Below, piece by piece: positions 23,401 through 34,739 of a stretch of 64,000 nt of DNA (positions within the stretch are counted from its first letter, which is position 1; each line of letters starts with the position of its first letter). The position numbers and the translations under genes were made by a program. The notes below the pieces were generated by a model, which had not been told where the DNA came from, ran no database searches, and saw only the letters and a list, made by a program, of their open reading frames with translations. The stretch spans positions 558,001 to 622,000 of the forward strand of contig JAPWGK010000019.1 of the NCBI GenBank assembly GCA_029641185.1. The letters run 5' to 3'. This DNA comes from Pseudofabraea citricarpa (taxonomy: Eukaryota > Ascomycota > Leotiomycetes > Helotiales > Dermateaceae).

Positions 23401-25528
23401 ACTCGATGGTGAGACCTTTGAAGAACTGAATCGTAGGCGGAGCAGGAGCTTGCAGGACCTCAAAAAGACCAGGAGTGTAAACCATGGACGCAGACTCAAG
23501 GATACGATGAAGTATGGATTGACTGGACAGCATCTTGGGAATGAAGGCTGGGATGTATTTCTCTGTGAACGTGGTCATACAGATCCATGTGAGCTTTAAG
23601 ATCAGCTTTGGAAGGGTGTCTGGACCGTCAAGGTCAAGGTCCATGTCAGGATGCTCCAAGTCCATGTCTGCGGAATCGGGACCCTCAAGAAGTTCCATGT
23701 CAGAAAGTTCCAAGTCCATGTCTGCATCTGTGGAACCGGAACCCTCAAGAAGTTCTGTGTCAGAAAGTTCCAAGTCCATGTCTGCATCTGTGGAACCGAA
23801 ACCCTCAAGAAGTTCCATGTCAGAAAGTTCCAAGTCCATGTCTGCGTCTGTGGAACAGGACCCTCAAGAAGTTCCAAGTCAGGAAGTTCCAAGGTTCACG
23901 TCTATGCAACGGGACCCTCAAGAAGTTTCAGGTCAGAAAGTGCCAGACGAATGTCTGCGTCTGTGGAACTGGGTACCTTCAGGTGCAAGGCAAGTCAGGA
24001 TGTCGGAATTGGTATCGGTCCTGGACCACAGGATGTCGGGGGCGAAAGCTCAGTCTGTGATCATGCAGGTCCGTTGTGGGCTGAGGGACGCTGATGCTTG
24101 AAGTTTTGAAGAGATGGAGACGGACAATGGCGAGAAGAAACATTTGAAGGGCTGTTGGGACACTAAAGTGGTCCTGCCTTTCTGATGGACGTTGCTGAGG
24201 CAGGAGACATAGACTGGAGTGAGGCCATTTCGTAAAGCTGTTGGGGACCATGAGGTGTTCCTACCCTTCTGAGGGACGTTGCTGAAGGACAGACACTGTG
24301 ACCTTGTGGACGGAGACACAGACGGCAAGAGCGACGCCATTTTGCAGACTTGTTGGGGATGACGAGGTGGTCTGGCACTCCTCAGAGACTTTGCGGACGT
24401 AGGACCACCTTCTTTTGGAAGGAACCATCTTACACTCCTCAAAGACTTTGCTGAAGCAGGTCCACCCCTTTTGGGGATGACGGTGGTCCTGCACTGCCCA
24501 GAGACTTTTCTGGTGCAGGACCACCTTGTTGTTGAAGAGACTTGGTCCTGGACTTCTCAGAGACCTTGTTGATTCAAGTGACGGATGTTGAAATAAAAGC
24601 AATTGTTACGAACCACTAGAATAAGTTAGCAGAAGTTTTGAGAATTGCGAATAAGCGACTTACAAGTATTCAATAATCGCACCAGTTCCTCCCTTCACAG
24701 TGAGAATACCAGCAACCTTCAAGATAATGTCTACATAGCCATTAGCATTTTATCACATGCAAATCGGAGGGCGCAATTACCTTTCGGCGTCGTCCAGCCA
24801 GAAAGCTCGCCAGTAAGCTTAATACCAATGACCTTTGGTGCCTTCAACTCCCAGGGAAGGTTGGCCATAACGTCAACAGCATCAGCTCCACCGACACCAA
24901 TGGCGCACATTCCTAGACCACCGGCGTTGGGGGTGTGAGAATCGGTACCGATGAGAAGTCCACCAGGGAAAGCATAGTTCTCGAGGAGAATTTGATGAAT
25001 GATACCAGAGCCAGGTCTCCAGAAACCAATGTTGTACTTGGCGCAAGATGTGGAAAGAAAGTCGTAAACTTCCTTGTTGATGTCGATAGCTCGGGTCAAA
25101 TCCTTTACACCTCCCACTTGTGCTTCAATCAAATGATCACAGTGTACAGTGGTTGGGTTTGCGACGGATGGCATGCCTGCGGACATGAATTGGAGGATTG
25201 CCATCTGGGCAGTGGCATCTTGACAAGCAACGCGATCTGGTCGCAGCTTGAGGTATGAGACACCACGCTCAATCTCTTGTCCGTGAGGATCATCAAGATG
25301 TGAGTACAGAATCTTCTCGGCATATGCCAAGGGTCTGTTGAGTCTTTGTCGGACAATGGCCAAGTTCTCAGACATCTTCTTGTAGTTGATGAAGTTGCCC
25401 TCCTCGTGGATGTTTTGTTTGACCTTCTTGTCGAGAGGGGAGTCGCCGACAGTGGCCATTCGACGAATGCCCAGCTGTGCCATTGCTGGCCGCTGAGCAG
25501 CACGCAGGAATTGTCGTGAAGCCAGCAT
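20469..25528 (-). CDS. ACO1: Mitochondrial aconitase, interrupted by a 2.4-kb ORF-bearing intron
   Basis: Exons: 24781..25528, 24664..24730, 24614..24615 (2 nt), 21740..22223, 21620..21687, 21477..21564, 20699..21422, 20469..20648; 786 residues. Aconitase isomerises citrate to isocitrate in the TCA cycle. The N-terminus is presequence-like. The 4Fe-4S ligands are C389 (in GSCTNSS), C452 and C455 (in ACGPCIG), with the spacing of the mammalian enzyme. Six introns are 48-55 nt. The exception is 22224..24613, which splits the conserved EYFGPG region. Joining GAATACTT to GACCC directly would shift the frame; keeping TG restores Phe-Gly-Pro. The first ATG used (25528) follows a polypyrimidine-like leader; upstream in-frame ATGs give a less plausible start. 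If the large intron is not removed, the protein would stop three codons into it. Confidence 0.9.
22322..23839 (-). CDS. GIY-YIG nuclease-like protein with four C2H2 zinc fingers, nested in aconitase intron
   Basis: One open frame of 505 residues. Residues 1-75 are acidic 20-residue repeats from the 60-bp array. Residues 150-245 look like a GIY-YIG nuclease: G152-V-Y154, Y168-I-G170, Arg182/Arg184 in the following helix, and Glu236 as likely metal ligand. A basic, Lys/Arg/Glu-rich helix (305-357) leads to four fingers of identical spacing C-x2-C-x12-H-x5-H: C361/C364/H377/H383, C399/C402/H415/H421, C435/C438/H451/H457, C471/C474/H487/H493. This spacing is of the matrin/U1-type or JAZ-type class. 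GIY-YIG proteins cleave DNA, including as homing endonucleases; zinc fingers could give target recognition. The start at 23839 is the first ATG after a stop nine codons upstream; translation may begin at a later Met (103 or 119). Function inferred. Confidence 0.75.
   Translation of the reverse strand: MDLELSDMELLEGFGSTDADMDLELSDTELLEGSGSTDADMDLELSDMELLEGPDSADMDLEHPDMDLDLDGPDTLPKLILKLTWICMTTFTEKYIPAFIPKMLSSQSILHRILESASMVYTPGLFEVLQAPAPPTIQFFKGLTIESRRVWGVYALVLEKEGCTPRVYIGSATHTTSGAAARLRHYDTLSRIALPRFVLKYLDLGYELVNKGFLCTGTMPSYADAPLRRCAFVALEAMFAFAFWTMHSETRFIMAFADSSPWDRAMVTYKGLCTHHPLIEVPAGDFNLSAEELEARGRELTQARSAYVRKWKQESKQKDLAKYRLQEKKHRQKSRKNNPEREREIERRGREKALKEKRFFCAPCDQLFPHKTEFSNHQKSKNHIALTAPHLLPKKVHKCNPCGDVFKRADELANHLKGPMHGGPDVVLPLDPFYCEMCDISFDMQWKMDQHLQTKKHGAPKVAQDSKPHYCSICDSGFKLKYDLERHNAGKRHIQRAAAQQQNSS
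23610..23985 (-). repeat. 60-bp tandem repeat array (acidic 20-residue repeat)
   Basis: Copies recur at exactly 60 bp (23701-23760, 23761-23820), flanked by shortened copies (54 bp at 23647-23700, 59 bp from 23821, about 54 bp after). On the minus strand full copies encode [24 protein letters not shown] units. The 59-bp copy breaks the frame and creates a stop just upstream of the present ORF start. Confidence 0.9.
24070..24600 (-). repeat. Degenerate ~85-90-bp repeats
   Basis: Imperfect copies share AGCAACGTCC(A/C)TCAGAA, a GG(A/T)CCACC-like segment and CCCCAACA(G/A) about 85-90 bp apart. They sit at the 5' end of the inserted intron, upstream of the 60-bp array. The unit is too diverged for exact borders. 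Confidence 0.6.
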
Positions 25529-27700
25529 TGTGAGTGGAGTGGATAGGATTGAGGATAAAAGAGAGGAAGAGGAATCGAAGAAGAAACCGGCAAAGAAGAG
25601 CGAAGCAGCTTTCCTGGCCTGCCGTCGTCTTATCAACCGAGGGCGACGAACGGGCTGCCTTCCAGCGTAGCCAATCAGGGCCGGGTAATTAGCAGCCGCG
25701 GGATCACGTGTCTATTTTCGAGGCAGGATGATGTAAACGGCGGTGCAGGTTCCAATGGTTGCAGCGCGATATGCGGGTTGCGTATGCCCGTGGAGGAAGT
25801 TTGGGGTTGGAGTCGGGGAGAGGGGGCGTTGGCAGGAAGTTGTAATGGTCAGGATACAGATGCAGATACAGACACAGCAGCAGTCGAGGGTATTTAACAG
25901 ACTGTGGAGATGTGGTTGTTTTCGTAATGAGTGAGAGCTGGATGGCTGAATGTCTGCCGGCACAGCGATCATCGGGGCAGAAGTGCGAACTTCGGGCGTC
26001 ACACAGCTTCAGATTTTTTTCCCATGGAGGCTCCACTCTTGTCTTTTGCTCGTGCTCTGGACTTTGAGCCTCGGGCCCCGGGTTGATGGGGACGGCGGTC
26101 TTTGAATTTTGTACGATAATCTTTTAGTAATTGTTACATTCTTGACAACCATTTGTTCTACGCTTGTTACACGCTTTATAGTTATTATATGCTTTGCAGT
26201 TACTAGATGTATTATAGCTACCATGCTTCATAGCTACCATGCTTCATAGCTACCATGCTTCATAGCTACCATGCTTCATAGCTACTGTAAGATTCACAGT
26301 CACTATAAGCTTTATAGACACTACAACCCTCGCGGTTATCATATGCTTTACAATTATTCATACCCGTTGACCGATAAATCATTTTACCTTCAGCATTGCT
26401 CGTCCCGGCCCGGGTCCTATATCGTCTCCTCAGCACTGGTCCTAGTCCTGAACAAATTGGTACCGCTAATTGGAATTATATTACCTTTAACACTGACCCC
26501 AGGTCACTAACACATCAGCATCATCGTGTCGCCTTCAGAATCGGACCCAGGTCCTCCGTAAAAATAAAAATAAAATCCATCTTCTTCGACCTGGACCTCA
26601 CCGACCTGGACCCGTGCGGTTCTGGTCCTGTACCTTATTCCTCGGTCCCTTGCCCCGCCTCCCGTTACCCGGCCCAACTAGTCTAATCCGTATATTCTTT
26701 ATAGCAACTATATGCTTTATAGCTATCATATTACAGAAATATATGTATATACACAATCGTCAAGTATAATTATTATATACTTTATAAGCACTATATACAT
26801 TATAGTTGATATACATGTGTAGGTATATATGTATATGTAGCTGTTATATGTAGTTCTTGTACATGGTGATTTATACTTTATAACGACTCCATATTTGATA
26901 GCTTGTTACTGTTATATTTATATTGATTGTTATATTCTTATGGGGGGAAGATCCTTGGCTTTTGATAAAATACAAAACAGCGTAAACCGGCCACTCTTTT
27001 AAGCTCGTGATTTCCACTCTTCCGGCGGCTTTTGTGCTTCACTCAGTCACTTATAGTCCTACCCTAGCCAGTGTTTCTCAGGCATAAGATACCTATCTAC
27101 CTAGGTAGGCACAACAAATAAAAGAAAGAAACAGTAACAACATGCAAAATAAATACCGAGCAAGTATTATTTCAGTTCCTTTTCAAATCCTTAGAATCTG
27201 CCATACCTATACCGTCAAAAGACTACCAAGTCACCTTGGCAATACTGGTCGCGGTGGCTAAAGCCCGTTTCTTGACGCTTCCCTGCTCTTCACATGTTAT
27301 AAAGGTCGGAGCCGCACATGATCAAGATATGCATTCTTTAGAAGACTATTAATACAGAATATTAGCTCGTCAATGTCCTCAGCCAGCCGAGCCAGCCTCG
27401 AGCACACGCGACGAGGCACAAGACCACGCGACTCGCGAGGCATAATGGAAGGCACTGTAGCCGTGGCCGTGGCCGTGCCATACACGAACCCTTCCTTCAT
27501 GACGAGTGCCCTTTGCTCGGCCGCGCTTCTCTCCCCTGACTTCTACGAGTACCAAGAAACGCCATCAGAACTGTAGAGCGTCCCAGGTCATCGTGGGCTT
27601 CACCATTCTCTACATTTCGACTACCTTTGCCCCGGAGTGACTGAGTCTCACAGACATCCTGGCTGCCCAAAGCCAGCGCACGGCTTCGTCAATCTCGTCG
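25529..27700. other. Repeat-rich, partly AT-rich intergenic region
   Basis: About 2.2 kb between the divergent ACO1 and CRAL-TRIO genes. Proximal parts should be promoters. The middle (26.1-27.0 kb) is AT-rich and made of degenerate 16-18-bp TATGCTTTATAGCTAC-like units, interrupted by a GC-rich patch at about 26390-26690. A CTACCTAGGTAG palindrome lies at 27097-27108. No gene is supported. Confidence 0.65.
26222..26285 (+). repeat. 16-bp minisatellite (CATGCTTCATAGCTAC)x4
   Basis: Four perfect tandem 16-bp units. Diverged relatives of the unit extend from about 26150 to 26360 and reappear at about 26690-26900, so this is the least degenerate part of a larger satellite-like tract. Confidence 0.95.
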
Positions 27701-29786
<2,086 letters not shown>

Positions 29787-30182
29787 AATGCCTTATCCTA
29801 AGCTCAGACGAGAATAAGATTTTGGCTTTAGATGACTGTATATATGGTACGTGTTGGCGTCTGGCTGGCATTGCATCTGGATAGAATTTTTTCTGTTTCA
29901 AAAGCATGTTGGTACCATTAGAAGTTATGTTAAAAGCTAGCGTACACAATTGGGCATACACAATAGTAGTCAACAAAACCATAGCAAGCACTTCTGCGCA
30001 TCATAGCACTTTATGTATTAGTTGTTCACACTAATGCCATCATTGCAAGTGCTGGCTGCTCTCGTCTAAACTAATAGTGGCAAAAGCCTCCGTGTATCTC
30101 ATTCCGATATGAGAATTATTGTACATATCCCAGTCCAGGATTTGTGAGCCTAGACGCCATGCCTCCATGCCCACCTAACAAA
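29787..30182. other. Convergent 3' region
   Basis: 396 bp between the stops of the CRAL-TRIO gene (+) and RPN9 (-). AT-rich 3' UTR sequence, no gene seen. Confidence 0.6.
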
Positions 30183-31417
30183 TCATGCAGCCCAAACATC
30201 TTGACCTTTTGACTCGATCCAGTTGCCGAGCGAGTTAACGCTAGAATCCCATTCCTGTAGCCTCGTGCGCATGTTATTGATTTGTGTCTTGTCCAACACC
30301 TTTGGTTGAACCCAGTTGATGCGCGCAATCTCGTCCACCTGGTCAATACTGCCGCGCAACAGCCCAAGGCTCAAAGCTTTCATAATCAAGTGCTCAATCT
30401 CGTCAGGTCTGACCTTCGTCTCTTCGGCGATGGTTCGGAAAGACATAGCACGATCGTGTGGGGGTCTTCGGAAAACCGTCTCTGTAAGAGCGGCAAGATA
30501 TATCTTCTGTCTCAAGCCGTCTCTGTGCTCTGCGAGGAGGGGATTTGAGGAGATATTTCCTGCCAGGACGTCATATGCAGCTAAATCACCACGATTGAAT
30601 GCGAATAACAGATCCCGAAGCCAAGCATCGTCTTTGACTAGCGAATCCAGAATTGGATGTAATAGAAGCTCGCCGAAGTTGTATATCGTGTCTGAGACAA
30701 GTGCGGCAATGCTGAGATCGTAAGCGCGGCTCTTTCGCTCACCTGGCGTGAGGTCGTTCAAATCTATACAAGCAAGATATAGAAGAGCATTTCGATAGTA
30801 CGCCGCGAAGTCAAGTTTAGACTACTGATATTAGCATGATTCAGAGACTGGCACAGGTCAACAAACCTGATAGTATTGAGAATTCGCCTTGTAGAAAGCA
30901 GCATGCACGATTGTTTCGACAGAGTCAAATCCATCCAAGATCTTCTCTGACTTATCCAAATCCTTGCGCGCTCCCTCCAAGTCCTTCAACTCAAGCTTGA
31001 CCTTCGCGACAGCAACAGTGGCGTATACATAGGCATCTTGTGAGTTGGGGTTGTTGACCTTGTCTGCAGCGGCAGTCAAGAATGATAGTCTTTCTTGTCC
31101 ATCTAATTTTGGTCAGTATTATCTGGGACAAATGGGCTCTGAATCTTACCACGGCACTGCTCAGAGGCTTTCAGTGCTAAGGTTACGAGCTTCAGCTGGT
31201 TGATTTTGTCTGCGAATGTGAGGATGAAGGTCTTGTAGAATGGTAATCGTTGTTGTACGCTGTCCGGCTGGTTGAAGAACTCAATCAGTGTCTCCGTCAA
31301 CTGATGCCATAACTTTCGCTCCCAAAGATCCTCAAAACTCAGAAAGAAGTGCTGCAGATCCGCTGGAGCAGAGTCTCGCTGCTCTCCCAGGAAGTCTGGG
31401 ATTGTGTCGATGTTCAT
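30183..31417 (-). CDS. RPN9: 26S proteasome lid subunit Rpn9 (PSMD13)
   Basis: Exons 31150..31417, 30867..31102, 30183..30821 give 380 residues. The N-terminal two thirds are helical repeats. The PCI domain occupies roughly residues 180-350 and includes the block VFRRPPHDRAMSFRTIAEET and the winged-helix part WVQPKVLDKTQI. Rpn9 is a scaffold subunit of the proteasome lid, next to Rpn5 and Rpn10 in known structures. Introns are 47 and 45 nt with GTAAGA and GTTTGT donors. It diverges from the complex I gene, with 284 bp between the start codons; that short region is likely a bidirectional promoter. Confidence 0.95.
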
Positions 31418-31701
31418 GGCGTCTGAGGCTCCAGAAAAGTGTGTGCAGGGGTTCGAGAGGACTCTTCTGAAGGGGTATTCTAAGAAGGGTTATTTCCAAG
31501 GAAGGTGAACAGATGAGGGTGAGATTTGTTTGGTGTATGTTGATGAGGCACGATATCACGGATACGCAGCTCGCGGGTACCTAAGCTGGCAAGGTACATC
31601 TGCGGGAGCTTTCGCTTACATAATCGCCATCCCCAGTGCCGGCTCAACCTGAACCTCAATATCAGCATAACTTTACTACACGACACAGCTCAATCGCAAC
31701 C

Positions 31702-33307
31702 ATGCAGAAGTCCTGCAGTCCGTCGAGTATTAATAGTCTTCGGACTGCCGTACGATCGAGGGTCAACATAGCCCCCAATGCGCCGCTCAGGAAGCATATC
31801 TCAGACATTGCCATCACACGAACTGGCAAGCCCATTATCCGGACACAGGGTGGCCGGTATGTACTGCTTCTCCCGATATCCTGAGTATCTGCTGATTTAA
31901 TTTGTACAGATCATCGCTCGGAGGTGAGAGTTTCGCAGACAACAATGGCTAGACCCCTCACTGATCGAATCCCACAGGACATACTGTCACGGTCTTTGGT
32001 GCGACTGGATTTCTCGGACGTTACATTGTCAACAGACTCGGTACGCTGCTGGAAACATATCAATTGGGCTGGAGTATACTAATCATGGTTGTGGTGCAGC
32101 AAGGCAAGGATGTACTGTTATTGTACCGTACAGAGAGGAGATGGCGAAGCGACACTTGAAGGTCGCAGGTGATTTGGGCAGAGTTATCTTCATGGTACGG
32201 GTCACGGAATTGTTTAGGTAACAAGCGGCACTGGAAATATCTTGCTAACATAGATACTTCCAGGAATATGACCTCCGCAATACACAATCTCTTGAAGAGA
32301 GTGTAAGGCACTCTGACGTGGTCTACAATCTCGTTGGCCGCATGTATCCTACCAAGTACGTTGGACTAAGCTGAGCTGCTGGCAGACATGCAGAACTGAC
32401 TTATCTAGGAATTTTGATTTAGAGGATGTGCATGTTGAGGGTGCAGAACGTATTGCGGATGCTGTTGCTAAGTATGATGTTGATCGATTCATCCATGTCT
32501 CTTCATACAATGCCGACCCAAATTCAGCATCTGAGTTCTTCAGGACAAAAGTCAGTTGACTTATACATTTATTCTTTTCCCAAGATTAAAAGCTAATTAT
32601 GCGATCAGGCACGTGGTGAGGAAGTTGTGCGAAGCATTTTCCCTGAGACCACCATTGTTAGACCTGCACCCCTTTTTGGATTTGAAGATCGTCTTCTTCA
32701 TAAGCTCGCTGGTGTGACTAATGTCCTCACCTCAAATCATATGCAAGAACGATACTGGCCAGTCCATGTAAGTTTTCGAGGCGTAGCACATAATTATGCC
32801 AACAACTTATGATATCTAGGCAATCGATGTTGGCCAAGCACTTGAGAAAATGTTGCACGATGATAGCACTGCCTCCGAGACCTATGAACTATACGGTCCA
32901 AAGAACTATTCAACTGCTGAGATTGCTGAGCTAGTTGACAAGGAGATCATCAAGCACCGCCGCCACATCAATCTTCCAAAGGCCATCCTCAAGCCAGTCG
33001 CCAACATTTTGAACAAGGCACTCTGGTGGCCTGTTATCTCCGCTGACGAGGTCGAGAGAGAATTCATTGACCAAAAGATCGACCCTAAGGCAAAGACTCT
33101 CAAAGATCTTGGCATTGAACCTGCAGAGATCAGCAACTTGACCTTCCACTACTTAGTATGTGTAGCCGTACTTTCTAAATCTAAGCTTTCAACTAACTTT
33201 CTTTCCAGCAAGGATACCGAAGCGCCGCATTCTATGATCTACCGCCCTCAACGGAGAGAGAGAAGAGGGAAGAGAAGAAGTACCTACACGTTATTGACGA
33301 TCAATAG
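31702..33307 (+). CDS. nuo-40: Complex I 40-kDa subunit (NDUFA9 homologue)
   Basis: Nine exons: 31702..31856, 31910..31923, 31978..32040, 32100..32194, 32264..32355, 32409..32550, 32609..32767, 32820..33155, 33209..33307; 384 residues. The second exon is only 14 nt. An Arg/Ser-rich presequence (about 1-35) precedes a Rossmann fold of the extended short-chain dehydrogenase type with GATGFLGRY (64-72). The accessory complex I subunit binds NADPH and stabilises the junction of the peripheral and membrane arms. Blocks EYDLRNTQSLEESV, NLVGRMYPTKNFD and ERYWPVHAIDVGQA match NDUFA9-type proteins. Introns are 52-69 nt. It is convergent with HNT1 (262 bp). Confidence 0.95.
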
Positions 33308-33569
33308 TGATCTTGCCTGGTTCTATAGACCTGTAGTCGTAGCAAAGAAATTAAATTGTACATATCCACAGCAATACATTTCCCGTTCTGCGCTTATGGG
33401 AATTTTTGTAGAGATTACTTGAGAATATAGCTTCTGACTTTTCGTGCCAATCTATTCTCCTGCGAACTTATTTCTATGCCTCCACTGCATCACTGACCAA
33501 TGGGATACAGAAGGCCATTTAATTATTGCATCGTACATTCGTGTCTTATAAAGCACAATCTAGGGTGTT

Positions 33570-34271
33570 TTACATCTTGGACTTGATCTCGGCAAAGAGC
33601 TCTTTCAACTTATCCATATCGGTCTTCTGCTGTGGCCATCCAACTGTCAAGCCTTCCTCCACATTGGGCTTGGGAATCTAGATTCTAGTCAGTGCCATTA
33701 TCATTGTCGAAGGGTCCATCGCAATAGCTACATACCATGTGAAAATGTACCTAGAAGTGGCTTGTTAGCTCATTGACGGCCGATCAACTCACCCTCCTGC
33801 CTCCTCACTTACATGGTCAACCTCCTGATGTGCAATTCTTCCATTGTTCTGCAGAACGTTGTAATTCTCGGCACCGGTGGCTTTGATAAGCTTCTTAACG
33901 ACAGGCTACCCGCGACTGTTCAGTATATGTCCCTCCTGTAGAGATATTTTCCAAGGTCTAGTACCAGAATCTCGGAGAGTTGGTCATCGGGAATATCAGC
34001 CAACTTCTCGCCGTGGAATTTGGGAATCACTAGCTGTTGGACATCAGCTCTCTGCGGGATCCTTTCAAGCTGCCACATTGCCTACCGCATGACCTCTGCT
34101 AAGAGGTTGGATATCTAAGAAGGCAAGGACTTTGTCGCTTTCAAAAAGCTTAAAGGAGGGGATATCACCTATTGGCAGCTGTCAGTAAAGGTCTGTTGGA
34201 TCCGGAATGGGCGGGTAAATGAGGCATAGAAACTTGCCCTTGATGATCTTGCAGAAGATACAGGCGGCCAT
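33570..34271 (-). CDS. HNT1: HIT-family nucleotide hydrolase, Hint1/Hnt1
   Basis: Six exons: 34238..34271, 34086..34168, 33965..34033, 33813..33905, 33736..33750, 33570..33677; 133 residues, the usual HINT length. Known HINT proteins hydrolyse AMP-lysine and AMP-phosphoramidates. The N-terminal zinc-like MAACIFCKIIKG block and the SRGHALVIPKFHGEKL block are typical. The histidine triad H93-V-H95-F-H97 is largely encoded by a 15-nt exon (V94-M98). The first intron uses a GC donor (AAGG/GCAAGT), the strongest GC-AG form; a GT donor nearby would break the frame. It diverges from OTU1, with 468 bp between start codons. Confidence 0.93.
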
Positions 34272-34739
34272 GGCTGGGAGTTGGTTCGTGGTGCTGTGTA
34301 ATTGTTGTTGTAAGCAGGCTTGAGAAGTGAAGCTCTACTGTAGTTCTCATGGACGGGCCATGCCGAGCCGGGCGGGGTCGATGAGAGCACGCGGCCGCAG
34401 ATATTTGTCTCCGGACTCCCCTCCGTGCCCTCCACTCACTCGATCTGTACGTCCACTATTCTGTTCAACTGCGTCTACCGCTGGCCCGGCCGGACTTCAT
34501 GCTCTCTACGCTGCGCTGCTTGCGGTGCCTGTAACTCGGTCACTTCTTTCAACATGCACGTTTCTTGGTTTCCAACTATTAGAGCTTCGCCTGTGTCTAT
34601 CATTCACCGATGCCGCACACGAGACAGCGAGCTATGACACAGCACCTCTGCCAGCAGTCTACTTCATCATCACTCTAGTACAAAACCAACACCGCTCGAA
34701 CTCACCATCTCCCAGGCATCCCAATCCACACATCTTGAA
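34272..34739. other. HNT1/OTU1 divergent promoter
   Basis: 468 bp between divergent start codons. No other gene is seen. Confidence 0.65.

Larger units (their letters stand above)
22224..24613 (-). mobile_element. Putative endonuclease-bearing spliceosomal intron inserted in aconitase
   Basis: This 2,390-bp segment splits the codons for Phe-Gly-Pro-Gly. Flanking DNA reads TGG / insert / GGACCC where an uninterrupted gene would read TGGACCC, so at most a 2-bp GG duplication marks the junction. In gene orientation it begins GTTCGT and ends with CACTAACATCACTACCTCAG, giving a donor, a CTAAC branch site and an acceptor. It holds a same-strand GIY-YIG/zinc-finger open reading frame (22322..23839) and two repeat blocks. 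All other aconitase introns are about 50 nt. Location in a highly conserved coding site and same-strand ORF position mirror ORF-bearing homing introns, but no group I core was recognised. Mobility is inferred, not shown. Confidence 0.7.

Noticed and set aside
23610..23985. 60-bp repeats as a CRISPR array
   Set aside because: Copies are head-to-tail without unique spacers and encode protein; the organism is eukaryotic.
23535..24101. Plus-strand Ser/Glu-rich frames over the repeat array
   Set aside because: They are antisense shadows of the 60-bp repeats; several frames are open only because the repeat length is a multiple of three.
22224..24613. Aconitase insert as an intein
   Set aside because: Reading through from exon 2 reaches a stop three codons into the insert, and the nuclease frame has its own stop 98 nt before the 3' end, so no continuous host-insert protein exists.
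22224..24613. Aconitase insert as a group I intron
   Set aside because: No P3-P7 core could be recognised, and the ends fit GT...CTAAC...CAG spliceosomal signals. A covariance-model search would settle it.
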